From: Crossaster papposus
Taxonomy: Eukaryota; Echinodermata; Asteroidea; Velatida; Solasteridae
NCBI GenBank assembly: GCA_037893245.1
Contig: JBAIAA010000543.1
Span: 1,240,001 to 1,304,000, forward strand
Reading direction: 5' to 3'
DNA length: 64,000 bases
In this document: positions 1 to 11,068 of the stretch, one piece after another
Layout of the letters: each line of letters opens with the position of its first letter
Position numbering within the stretch: the stretch's first letter is position 1
Program-made: the position numbers and the translations under genes
The notes under the pieces: generated by a model
Told to the model about the DNA's origin: nothing
The model's database searches: none
The model's input: only the letters and a program-made list of their open reading frames with translations

Positions 1-31
1 TAAGAAATATGTAAAGGGAAAGAAGTGTGCA
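1..31 (+). repeat. Exemplar of the 31-bp S module
   Basis: First full S unit of the window, shown here in the phase beginning TAAG. Taken in the phase used for the array, S is AAATA followed by 26 bp: TGT, the purine block AAAGGGAAAGAAG, then GTGTGCATAAG (the last G precedes the next AAATA). It contains the mirror-symmetric AAAGGGAAA, no CpG and a single C. Frequent variants are GTATGCAT for GTGTGCAT (creating an NsiI site), CATCAG or CATACG for CATAAG, and GGGTAAG for GGGAAAG. The unit at about 32-62 carries AAAGCGAAAG. Roughly three quarters to four fifths of all modules in the window are S. Confidence 0.97.
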
Positions 32-97
32 TAAGAAATATGTAAAGCGAAAGAAGTGTGCATAAGAAATATGTAAAGGGAAAGAAGTGTGCATAAG

Positions 98-133
98 AAA
101 TAAACACCTGATGTCGGAACAAGCCCTCGAGTT
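98..133 (+). repeat. Exemplar of the 36-bp L module
   Basis: First L module. It is AAATA (98-102) plus a 31-bp core (103-133) that starts AACACCTGATG and ends CTCGAGTT; the next AAATA (134-138) begins the following S. The core shows no similarity by eye to S. It holds the only CpGs of the array (in GTCGG and CTCGAG) and an XhoI site. Variants: GGAACAGGCCC for GGAACAAGCCC (several domains), TAGACACC for TAAACACC (mostly beyond 57 kb), GGAGC (52-55 kb) and GATGTTGG (24-29 kb). The XhoI site is lost in a few copies, for example near 1266, 39435 and 56488. Confidence 0.96.
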
Positions 134-484
134 AAATATGTAAAGGGAAAGAAGTGTGCATAAGAAATAAACACCTGATGTCGGAACAAGCCCTCGAGTT
201 AAATATGTAAAGGGAAAGAAGTGTGCATAAGAAATATGTAAAGGGAAAGAAGTGTGCATAAGAAATATGTAAAGGGAAAGAAGTGTGCATAAGAAATATG
301 TAAAGGGAAAGAAGTGTGCATAAGAAATATGTAAAGGGAAAGAAGTGTGCATAAGAAATAAACACCTGATGTCGGAACAAGCCCTCGAGTTAAATATGTA
401 AAGGGATAGAAGTGTGCATAAGAAATATGTAAAGGGAAAGAAGTGTGCATAAGAAATATGTAAAGGGAAAGAAGTGTGCATAAG

Positions 485-820
485 AAATAAACACCTGATG
501 TCGGAACAAGCCCTCGAGTTAAATATGTAAAGGGAAAGAAGTGTGCATAAGAAATAAACACCTGATGTCGGAACAAGCCCTCGAGTTAAATATGTAAAGG
601 GAAAGAAGTGTGCATAAGAAATAAACACCTGATGTCGGAACAGGCCCTCGAGTTAAATATGTAAAGGGAAAGAAGTGTGCATAAGAAATAAACACCTGAT
701 GTCGGAACAAGCCCTCGAGTTAAATATGTAAAGGGAAAGAAGTGAGCATAAGAAATAAACACCTGATGTCGGAACAAGCCCTCGAGTTAAATATGTAAAG
801 GGAAAGAAGTGTGAATAAGA
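485..820 (+). repeat. Run of consecutive 67-bp L-S units
   Basis: Here L and S alternate strictly, giving a 67-bp periodicity over five successive units. Similar runs of five lie at about 1,036-1,372 and 2,079-2,414, with others at 5,887-6,220, 15,625-15,960 and 18,120-18,455. They are the densest L clusters and are nearly confined to domain A. They behave as fixed landmarks of the higher-order unit, because the same run recurs at the same place in each copy. Confidence 0.9.
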
Positions 821-1828
821 AATATGTAAAGGGAAAGAAGTGTGCATAAGAAATATGTAAAGGGAAAGAAGTGTGCATAAGAAATATGTAAAGGGAAAGA
901 AGTGTGCATAAGAAATATGTAAAGGGAAAGAAGTGTGCATAAGAAATATGTAAAGGGAAAGAAGTGTGCATAAGAAATATGTAAAGGGAAAGAAGTGTGC
1001 ATAAGAAATATGTAAAGGGAAAGAAGTGTGCATAAGAAATAAACACCTGATGTCGGAACAAGCCCTCGAGTTAAATATGTAAAGGGAAAGAAGTGTGCAT
1101 AAGAAATAAACACCTGATGTCGGAACAAGCCCTCGAGTTAAATATGTAAAGGGAAAGAAGTGTGCATAAGAAATAAACACCTGATGTCGGAACAAGCCCT
1201 CGAGTTAAATATGTAAAGGGAAAGAAGTGTGCATAAGAAATAAACACCTGATGTCGGAACAAGCCCCCGAGTTAAATATGTAAAGGGAAAGAAGTGTGCA
1301 TAAGAAATAAACACCTGATGTCGGAACAAGCCCTCGAGTTAAATATGTAAAGGGAAAGAAGTGTGCATAAGAAATATGTAAAGGGAAAGAAGTGTGCATA
1401 AGAAATATGTAAAGGGAAAGAAGTGTGCATAAGAAATATGTAAAGGGAAAGAAGTGTGCATAAGAAATAAACACCTGATGTCGGAACAAGCCCTCGAGTT
1501 AAATATGTAAAGGGAAAGAAGTGTGCATAAGAAATATGTAAAGGGAAAGAAGTGTGCATAAGAAATATGTAAAGGGAAAGAAGTGTGCATAAGAAATAAA
1601 CACCTGATGTCGGAACAAGCCCTCGAGTTAAATATGTAAAGGGAAAGAAGTGTGCATAAGAAATAAACACCTGATGTCGGAACAAGCCCTCGAGTTAAAT
1701 ATGTAAAGGGAAAGAAGTGTGCATAAGAAATAAACACCTGATGTCGGAACAGGCCCTCGAGTTAAATATGTAAAGGGAAAGAAGTGTGCATAAGAAATGA
1801 ACACCTGATGTCGGAACAAGCCCTCGAG

Positions 1829-4800
1829 TTAAATATGTAAAGGGAAAGAAGTGTGCATAAGAAATATGTAAAGGGTAAGAAGTGTGCATAAGAAATATGT
1901 AAAGGGAAAGAAGTGTGCATAAGAAATATGTAAAGGGAAAGAAGTGTGCATAAGAAATATGTAAAGGGAAAGAAGTGTGCATAAGAAATATGTAAAGGGA
2001 AAGAAGTGTGCATAAGAAATATGTAAAGGGAAAGAAGTGTGCATAAGAAATATGTAAAGGGAAAGAAGTGTGCATAAGAAATAAACACCTGATGTCGGAA
2101 CAAGCCCTCGAGTTAAATATGTAAAGGGAAAGAAGTGTGCATAAGAAATAAACACCTGATGTCGGAACAAGCCCTCGAGTTAAATATGTAAAGGGAAAGA
2201 AGTGTGCATAAGAAATAAACACCTGATGTCGGAACAAGCCCTCGAGTTAAATATGTAAAGGGAAAGAAGTGTGCATAAGAAATAAACACCTGATGTCGGA
2301 ACAAGCCCTCGAGTTAAATATGTAAAGGGAAAGAAGTGTGCATAAGAAATACACACCTGATGTCGGAACAAGCCCTCGAGTTAAATATGTAAAGGGAAAG
2401 AAGTGTGCATAAGAAATATGTAAAGGGAAAGAAGTGTGCATAAGAAATATGTAAAGGGAAAGAAGTGTGCATAAGAAATATGTAAAGGGAAAGAAGTGTG
2501 CATAAGAAATAAACACCTGATGTCGGAACAAGCCCTCGAGTTAAATATGTAAAGTGAAAGAAGTGTGCATAAGAAATATGTAAAGGGAAAGAAGTGTGCA
2601 TAAGAAATATGTAAAGGGAAAGTAGTGTGCATAAGAAATAAACACCTGATGTCGGAACAAGCCCTCGAGTTAAATATGTAAAGGGAAAGAAGTGTGCATA
2701 AGAAATATGTAAAGGGAAAGAAGTGTGCATAAGAAATAAACACCTGATGTCGGAACAAGCCCTCGAGTTAAATATGTAAAGGGAAAGAAGTGTGCATAAG
2801 AAATAAACACCTGATGTCGGAACAAGCCCTCGAGTTAAATATGTAAAGGGAAAGAAGTGTGCATAAGAAATAAACACCTGATGTCGGAACAAGCCCTCGA
2901 GTTAAATATGTAAAGGGAAAGAAGTGTGCATAAGAAATAAACACCTGATGTCGGAACAGGCCCTCGAGTTAAATATGTAAAGGGAAAGAAGTGTGCATAA
3001 GAAATAAACACCTGATGTCGGAACAGGCCCTCGAGTTAAATATGTAAAGGGAAAGAAGTGTGCATAAGAAATAAACACCTGATGTCGGAACAAGCCCTCG
3101 AGTTAAATATGTAAAGGGAAAGAAGTGTGCATAAGAAATATGTAAAGGGAAAGAAGTGTGCATAAGAAATAAACACCTGATGTCGGAACAAGCCCTCGAG
3201 TTAAATATGTAAAGGGAAAGAAGTATGCATAAGAAATATGTAAAGGGAAAGAAGTGTGCATAAGAAATAAACACCTGATGTCGGAACAAGCCCTCGAGTT
3301 AAATATGTAAAGGGAAAGAAGTATGCATAAGAAATATGTAAAGGGAAAGAAGTGTGCATAAGAAATAAACACCTGATGTCGGAACAAGCCCTCGAGTTAA
3401 ATATGTAAAGGGAAAGAAGTGTGCATAAGAAATATGTAAAGGGAAAGAAGTGTGCATAAGAAATAAACACCTGATGTCGGAACAAGCCCTCGAGTTAAAT
3501 ATGTAAAGGGAAAGAAGTGTGCATAAGAAATATGTAAAGGGAAAGAAGTGTGCATAAGAAATAAACACCTAATGTCGGAACAAGCCCTCGAGTTAAATAT
3601 GTAAAGGGAAAGAAGTGTGCATAAGAAATATGTAAAGGGAAAGAAGTGTGCATAAGAAATATGTAAAGGGAAAGAAGTGTGCATAAGAAATATGTAAAGG
3701 GAAAGAAGTGTGCATAAGAAATAAACACCTGATGTCGGAACAAGCCCTCGAGTTAAATATGTAAAGGGAAAGAAGTGTGCATAAGAAATATGTAAAGGGA
3801 AAGAAGTGTGCATAAGAAATATGTAAAGGGAAAGAAGTGTGCATAAGAAATATGTAAAGGGAAAGAAGTGTGCATAAGAAATATGTAAAGGGAAAGAAGT
3901 GTGCATAAGAAATAAACACCTGATGTCGGAACAAGCCCTCGAGTTAAATATGTAAAGGGAAAGAAGTGTGCATAAGAAATATGTAAAGGGAAAGAAGTGT
4001 GCATAAGAAATAAACACCTGATGTCGGAACAGGCCCTCGAGTTAAATATGTAAAGGGAAAGAAGTGTGCATAAGAAATATGTAAAGGGAAAGAAGTGTGC
4101 ATAAGAAATAAACACCTGATGTCGGAACAAGCCCTCGAGTTAAATATGTAAAGGGAAAGAAGTGTGCATAAGAAATATGTAAAGGGAAAGAAGTGTGCAT
4201 AAGAAATATGTAAAGGGAAAGAAGTGTGCATAAGAAATATGTAAAGGGAAAGAAGTGTGCATAAGAAATACACACCTGATGTCGGAACAAGCCCTCGAGT
4301 TAAATATGTAAAGGGAAAGAAGTATGCATAAGAAATATGTAAAGGGAAAGAAGTGTGCATAAGAAATATGTAAAGGGAAAGAAGTGTGCATAAGAAATAT
4401 GTAAAGGGAAAGAAGTGTGCATAAGAAATAAACACCTGATGTCGGAACAAGCCCTCGAGTTAAATATGTAAAGGGAAAGAAGTGTGCATAAGAAATATGT
4501 AAAGGGAAAGAAGTGTGCATAAGAAATAAACACCTGATGTCGGAACAAGCCCTCGAGTTAAATATGTAAAGGGAAAGAAGTGTGCATAAGAAATATGTAA
4601 AGGGAAAGAAGTGTGCATAAGAAATAAACACCTGATGTCGGAACAAGCCCTCGAGTTAAATATGTAAAGGGAAAGAAGTGTGCATAAGAAATATGTAAAG
4701 GGAAAGAAGTGTGCATAAGAAATATGTAAAGGGAAAGAAGTGTGCATAAGAAATATGTAAAGGGAAAGAAGTGTGCATAAGAAATATGTAAAGGGAAAGA

Positions 4801-5636
4801 AGTGTGCATAAGAAATATGTAAAGGGAAAGAAGTGTGCATAAGAAATATGTAAAGGGAAAGAAGTGTGCATAAGAAATATGTAAAGGGAAAGAAGTGTGC
4901 ATAAGAAATATGTAAAGGGAAAGAAATGTGCATAAGAAATATGTAAAGGGAAAGAAGTGTGCATAAGAAATATGTAAAGGGAAAGAAGTGTGCATCAGAA
5001 ATAAACACCTGATGTCGGAACAAGCCCTCGAGTTAAATATGTAAAGGGAAAGAAGTGTGCATAAGATATATGTAAAGGGAAAGAAGTGTGCATAAGAAAT
5101 ATGTAAAGGGAAAGAAGTGTGCATAAGAAATAAACACCTGATGTCGGAACAAGCCCTCGAGTTAAATATGTAAAGGGAAAGAAGTATGCATAAGAAATAT
5201 GTAAAGGGAAAGAAGTGTGCATAAGAAATATGTAAAGGGAAAGAAGTGTGCATAAGAAATATGTAAAGGGAAAGAAGTGTGCATAAGAAATATGTGAAGG
5301 GAAAGAAGTGTGCATAAGAAATATGTAAAGGGAAAGAAGTGTGCATACGAAATATGTAAAGGGAAAGAAGTGTGCATAAGAAATATGTAAAGGGAAAGAA
5401 GTGTGCATAAGAAATAAACACCTGATGTCGGAACAAGCCCTCGAGTTAAATATGTAAAGGGAAAGAAGTATGCATAAGAAATATGTAAAGGGAATGAAGT
5501 GTGCATAAGAAATATGTAAAGGGAAAGAAGTGTGCATAAGAAATATGTAAAGGGAAAGAAGTGTGCATAAGAAATATGTAAAGGGAAAGAAGTGTGCATA
5601 AGAAATAAACACCTGATGTCGGAACAAGCCCTCGAG
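1829..5636 (+). repeat. 3,808-bp higher-order unit, copy 1 (domain A)
   Basis: The pattern of L spacings starting here recurs from 5637 at an offset of 3808, with the GGGTAAG and AGTAG variants at matching positions. The collinearity holds until about 6.5 kb, where the second copy carries 98 extra bp (one L and two S), after which the offset is 3906. About the first 3.1 kb of this unit also recurs at 17,871-21,000 at a constant offset of 16,042. Confidence 0.87.
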
Positions 5637-6054
5637 TTAAATATGTAAAGGGAAAGAAGTGTGCATAAGAAATATGTAAAGGGTAAGAAGTGTGCATAAG
5701 AAATATGTAAAGGGAAAGAAGTGTGCATAAGAAATATGTAAAGGGAAAGAAGTGTGCATAAGAAATATGTAAAGGGAAAGAAGTGTGCATAAGAAATATG
5801 TAAAGGGAAAGAAGTGTGCATAAGAAATATGTAAAGGGAAAGAAGTGTGCATAAGAAATATGTAAAGGGAAAGAAGTGTGCATAAGAAATAAACACCTGA
5901 TGTCGGAACAAGCCCTCGAGTTAAATATGTAAAGGGAAAGAAGTGTGCATACGAAATAAACACCTGATGTCGGAACAAGCCCTCGAGTTAAATATGTAAA
6001 GGGAAAGAAGTGTGCATAAGAAATAAACACCTGATGTCGGAACAAGCCCTCGAG

Positions 6055-8561
6055 TTAAATATGTAAAGGGAAAGAAGTGTGCATAAGAAATAAACACCTG
6101 ATGTCGGAACAAGCCCTCGAGTTAAATATGTAAAGGGAAAGAAGTGTGCATAAGAAATAAACACCTGATGTCGGAACAAGCCCTCGAGTTAAATATGTAA
6201 AGGGAAAGAAGTGTGCATAAGAAATATGTAAAGGGAAAGAAGTGTGCATAAGAAATATGTAAAGGGAAAGAAGTGTGCATAAGAAATATGTAAAGGGAAA
6301 GAAGTGTGCATAATAAATAAACACCTGATGTCGGAACAAGCCCTCGAGTTAAATATGTAAAGGGAAAGAAGTGTGCATAAGAAATATGTAAAGGGAAAGA
6401 AGTGTGCATAAGAAATATGTAAAGGGAAAGTAGTGTGCATAAGAAATAAACACCTGATGTCGGAACAAGCCCTCGAGTTAAATATGTAAAGGGAAAGAAG
6501 TGTGCATAAGAAATATGTAAAGGGAAAGAAGTGTGCATAAGAAATAAACACCTGATGTGGGAACAAGCCCTCGAGTTAAATATGTAAAGGGAAAGAAGTG
6601 TGCATAAGAAATAAACACCTGATGTCGGAACAAGCCCTCGAGTTAAATATGTAAAGGGAAAGAAGTGTGCATAAGAAATAAACACCTGATGTCGGAACAA
6701 GCCCTCGAGTTAAATATGTAAAGGGAAAGAAGTGCGCATAAGAAATATGTAAAGGGAAAGAAGTGTGCATAAGAAATAAACACCTGATGTCGGAACAAGC
6801 CCTCGAGTTAAATATGTAAAGGGAAAGAAGTGTGCATAAGAAATAAACACCTGATGTCGGAACAGGCCCTCGAGTTAAATATGTAAAGGGAAAGAAGTGT
6901 GCATAAGAAATAAACACCTGATGTCGGAACAGGCCCTCGAGTTAAATATGTAAAGGGAAAGAAGTGTGCATAAGAAATAAACACCTGATGTCGGAACAAG
7001 CCCTCGAGTTAAATATGTAAAGGGAAAGAAGTGCGCATAAGAAATATGTAAAGGGAAAGAAGTGTGCATAAGAAATAAACACCTGATGTCGGAACAAGCC
7101 CTCGAGTTAAATATGTAAAGGGAAAGAAGTATGCATAAGAAATATGTAAAGGGAAAGAAGTGTGCATAAGAAATAAACACCTGATGTCGGAACAAGCCCT
7201 CGAGTTAAATATGTAAAGGGAAAGAAGTATGCATAAGAAATATGTAAAGGGAAAGAAGTGTGCATAAGAAATAAACACCTGATGTCGGAACAAGCCCTCG
7301 AGTTAAATATGTAAAGGGAAAGAAGTGTGCATAAGAAATATGTAAAGGGAAAGAAGTGTGCATAAGAAATAAACACCTGATGTCGGAACAAGCCCTCGAG
7401 TTAAATATGTAAAGGGAAAGAAGTGTGCATAAGAAATATGTAAAGGGAAAGAAGTGTGCATAAGAAATAAACACCTGATGTCGGAACAAGCCCTCGAGTT
7501 AAATATGTAAAGGGAAAGAAGTGTGCATAAGAAATATGTAAAGGGAAAGAAGTGTGCATAAGAAATATGTAAAGGGAAAGAAGTGTGCATAAGAAATATG
7601 TAAAGGGAAAGAAGTGTGCATAAGAAATAAACACCTGATGTCGGAACAAGCCCTCGAGTTAAATATGTAAAGGGAAAGAAGTGTGCATAAGAAATATGTA
7701 AAGGGAAAGAAGTGTGCATAAGAAATATGTAAAGGGAAAGAAGTGTGCATAAGAAATATGTAAAGGGAAAGAAGTGTGCATAAGAAATATGTAAAGGGAA
7801 AGAAGTGTACATAAGAAATAAACACCTGATGTCGGAACAAGCCCTCGAGTTAAATATGTAAAGGGAAAGAAGTGTGCATAAGAAATATGTAAAGGGAAAG
7901 AAGTGTGCATAAGAAATAAACACCTGATGTCGGAACAGGCCCTCGAGTTAAATATGTAAAGGGAAAGAAGTGTGCATAAGAAATATGTAAAGGGAAAGAA
8001 GTGTGCATAATAAATAAACACCTGATGTCGGAACAAGCCCTCGAGTTAAATATGTAAAGGGAAAGAAGTGTGCATAAGAAATATGTAAAGGGAAAGAAGT
8101 GTGCATAAGAAATATGTAAAGGGAAAGAAGTGTGCATAAGAAATATGTAAAGGGAAAGAAGTGTGCATAAGAAATAAACACCTGATGTCGGAACAAGCCC
8201 TCGAGTTAAATATGTAAAGGGAAAGAAGTATGCATAAGAAATATGTAAAGGGAAAGAAGTGTGCATAAGAAATATGTAAAGGGAAAGAAGTGTGCATAAG
8301 AAATATGTAAAGGGAAAGAAGTGTGCATAAGAAATAAACACCTGATGTCGGAACAAGCCCTCGAGTTAAATATGTAAAGGGAAAGAAGTGTGCATAAGAA
8401 ATATGTAAAGGGAAAGAAGTGTGCATAAGAAATAAACACCTGATGTCGGAACAAGCCCTCGAGTTAAATATGTAAAGGGAAAGAAGTGTGCATAAGAAAT
8501 ATGTAAAGGGAAAGAAGTGTGCATAAGAAATAAACACCTGATGTCGGAACAAGCCCTCGAG
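6055..8561 (+). repeat. 2,507-bp higher-order unit, left copy (domain A)
   Basis: Tandem partner of 8562-11068. All L positions from 6055 to about 8350 recur 2507 bp downstream, and private variants are shared: TAATAAATAAAC near 6311 and 8818, GATGTGGG near 6556 and 9063, GTGCGCAT near 6733 and 9240, GTGTACAT near 7807 and 10314. Sharing many rare variants means the duplication is recent compared with the age of the array. Unit edges are set by repeat phase and are arbitrary by one or more modules. Confidence 0.9.
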
Positions 8562-11068
8562 TTAAATATGTAAAGGGAAAGAAGTGTGCATAAGAAATAA
8601 ACACCTGATGTCGGAACAAGCCCTCGAGTTAAATATGTAAAGGGAAAGAAGTGTGCATAAGAAATAAACACCTGATGTCGGAACAAGCCCTCGAGTTAAA
8701 TATGTAAAGGGAAAGAAGTGTGCATAAGAAATATGTAAAGGGAAAGAAGTGTGCATAAGAAATATGTAAAGGGAAAGAAGTGTGCATAAGAAATATGTAA
8801 AGGGAAAGAAGTGTGCATAATAAATAAACACCTGATGTCGGAACAAGCCCTCGAGTTAAATATGTAAAGGGAAAGAAGTGTGCATAAGAAATATGTAAAG
8901 GGAAAGAAGTGTGCATAAGAAATATGTAAAGGGAAAGTAGTGTGCATAAGAAATAAACACCTGATGTCGGAACAAGCCCTCGAGTTAAATATGTAAAGGG
9001 AAAGAAGTGTGCATAAGAAATATGTAAAGGGAAAGAAGTGTGCATAAGAAATAAACACCTGATGTGGGAACAAGCCCTCGAGTTAAATATGTAAAGGGAA
9101 AGAAGTGTGCATAAGAAATAAACACCTGATGTCGGAACAAGCCCTCGAGTTAAATATGTAAAGGGAAAGAAGTGTGCATAAGAAATAAACACCTGATGTC
9201 GGAACAAGCCCTCGAGTTAAATATGTAAAGGGAAAGAAGTGCGCATAAGAAATATGTAAAGGGAAAGAAGTGTGCATAAGAAATAAACACCTGATGTCGG
9301 AACAAGCCCTCGAGTTAAATATGTAAAGGGAAAGAAGTGTGCATAAGAAATAAACACCTGATGTCGGAACAGGCCCTCGAGTTAAATATGTAAAGGGAAA
9401 GAAGTGTGCATAAGAAATAAACACCTGATGTCGGAACAGGCCCTCGAGTTAAATATGTAAAGGGAAAGAAGTGTGCATAAGAAATAAACACCTGATGTCG
9501 GAACAAGCCCTCGAGTTAAATATGTAAAGGGAAAGAAGTGCGCATAAGAAATATGTAAAGGGAAAGAAGTGTGCATAAGAAATAAACACCTGATGTCGGA
9601 ACAAGCCCTCGAGTTAAATATGTAAAGGGAAAGAAGTATGCATAAGAAATATGTAAAGGGAAAGAAGTGTGCATAAGAAATAAACACCTGATGTCGGAAC
9701 AAGCCCTCGAGTTAAATATGTAAAGGGAAAGAAGTATGCATAAGAAATATGTAAAGGGAAAGAAGTGTGCATAAGAAATAAACACCTGATGTCGGAACAA
9801 GCCCTCGAGTTAAATATGTAAAGGGAAAGAAGTGTGCATAAGAAATATGTAAAGGGAAAGAAGTGTGCATAAGAAATAAACACCTGATGTCGGAACAAGC
9901 CCTCGAGTTAAATATGTAAAGGGAAAGAAGTGTGCATAAGAAATATGTAAAGGGAAAGAAGTGTGCATAAGAAATAAACACCTGATGTCGGAACAAGCCC
10001 TCGAGTTAAATATGTAAAGGGAAAGAAGTGTGCATAAGAAATATGTAAAGGGAAAGAAGTGTGCATAAGAAATATGTAAAGGGAAAGAAGTGTGCATAAG
10101 AAATATGTAAAGGGAAAGAAGTGTGCATAAGAAATAAACACCTGATGTCGGAACAAGCCCTCGAGTTAAATATGTAAAGGGAAAGAAGTGTGCATAAGAA
10201 ATATGTAAAGGGAAAGAAGTGTGCATAAGAAATATGTAAAGGGAAAGAAGTGTGCATAAGAAATATGTAAAGGGAAAGAAGTGTGCATAAGAAATATGTA
10301 AAGGGAAAGAAGTGTACATAAGAAATAAACACCTGATGTCGGAACAAGCCCTCGAGTTAAATATGTAAAGGGAAAGAAGTGTGCATAAGAAATATGTAAA
10401 GGGAAAGAAGTGTGCATAAGAAATAAACACCTGATGTCGGAACAGGCCCTCGAGTTAAATATGTAAAGGGAAAGAAGTGTGCATAAGAAATATGTAAAGG
10501 GAAAGAAGTGTGCATAATAAATAAACACCTGATGTCGGAACAAGCCCTCGAGTTAAATATGTAAAGGGAAAGAAGTGTGCATAAGAAATATGTAAAGGGA
10601 AAGAAGTGTGCATAAGAAATATGTAAAGGGAAAGAAGTGTGCATAAGAAATATGTAAAGGGAAAGAAGTGTGCATAAGAAATAAACACCTGATGTCGGAA
10701 CAAGCCCTCGAGTTAAATATGTAAAGGGAAAGAAGTATGCATAAGAAATATGTAAAGGGAAAGAAGTGTGCATAAGAAATATGTAAAGGGAAAGAAGTGT
10801 GCATAAGAAATATGTAAAGGGAAAGAAGTGTGCATAAGAAATAAACACCTGATGTCGGAACAAGCCCTCGAGTTAAATATGTAAAGGGAAAGAAGTGTGC
10901 ATAAGAAATATGTAAAGGGAAAGAAGTGTGCATAAGAAATAAACACCTGATGTCGGAACAAGCCCTCGAGTTAAATATGTAAAGGGAAAGAAGTGTGCAT
11001 AAGAAATATGTAAAGGGAAAGAAGTGTGCATAAGAAATAAACACCTGATGTCGGAACAAGCCCTCGAG
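8562..11068 (+). repeat. 2,507-bp higher-order unit, right copy (domain A)
   Basis: Right-hand copy of the 2,507-bp tandem duplication (53 S + 24 L). It matches the left copy in L pattern and in rare variants up to about 10.86 kb. After that the sequence moves into an S-rich stretch that instead matches 13.3-13.8 kb, marking the far edge of the duplicated block. Confidence 0.9.

Noticed and set aside
98-133. L as an intact transposable element
   Set aside because: At 31-36 bp it can encode nothing and its ends share only AAC/GTT. It occurs at one fixed point of S in one orientation, so the copies come from array amplification, not repeated transposition.
1-1500. CRISPR array with 36-bp repeats and 31-bp spacers
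   Set aside because: The lengths fit at first sight (36 + 31 = 67), but the would-be spacers are all identical and also occur in tandem without the 36-bp unit. No cas genes are present. This is a satellite.
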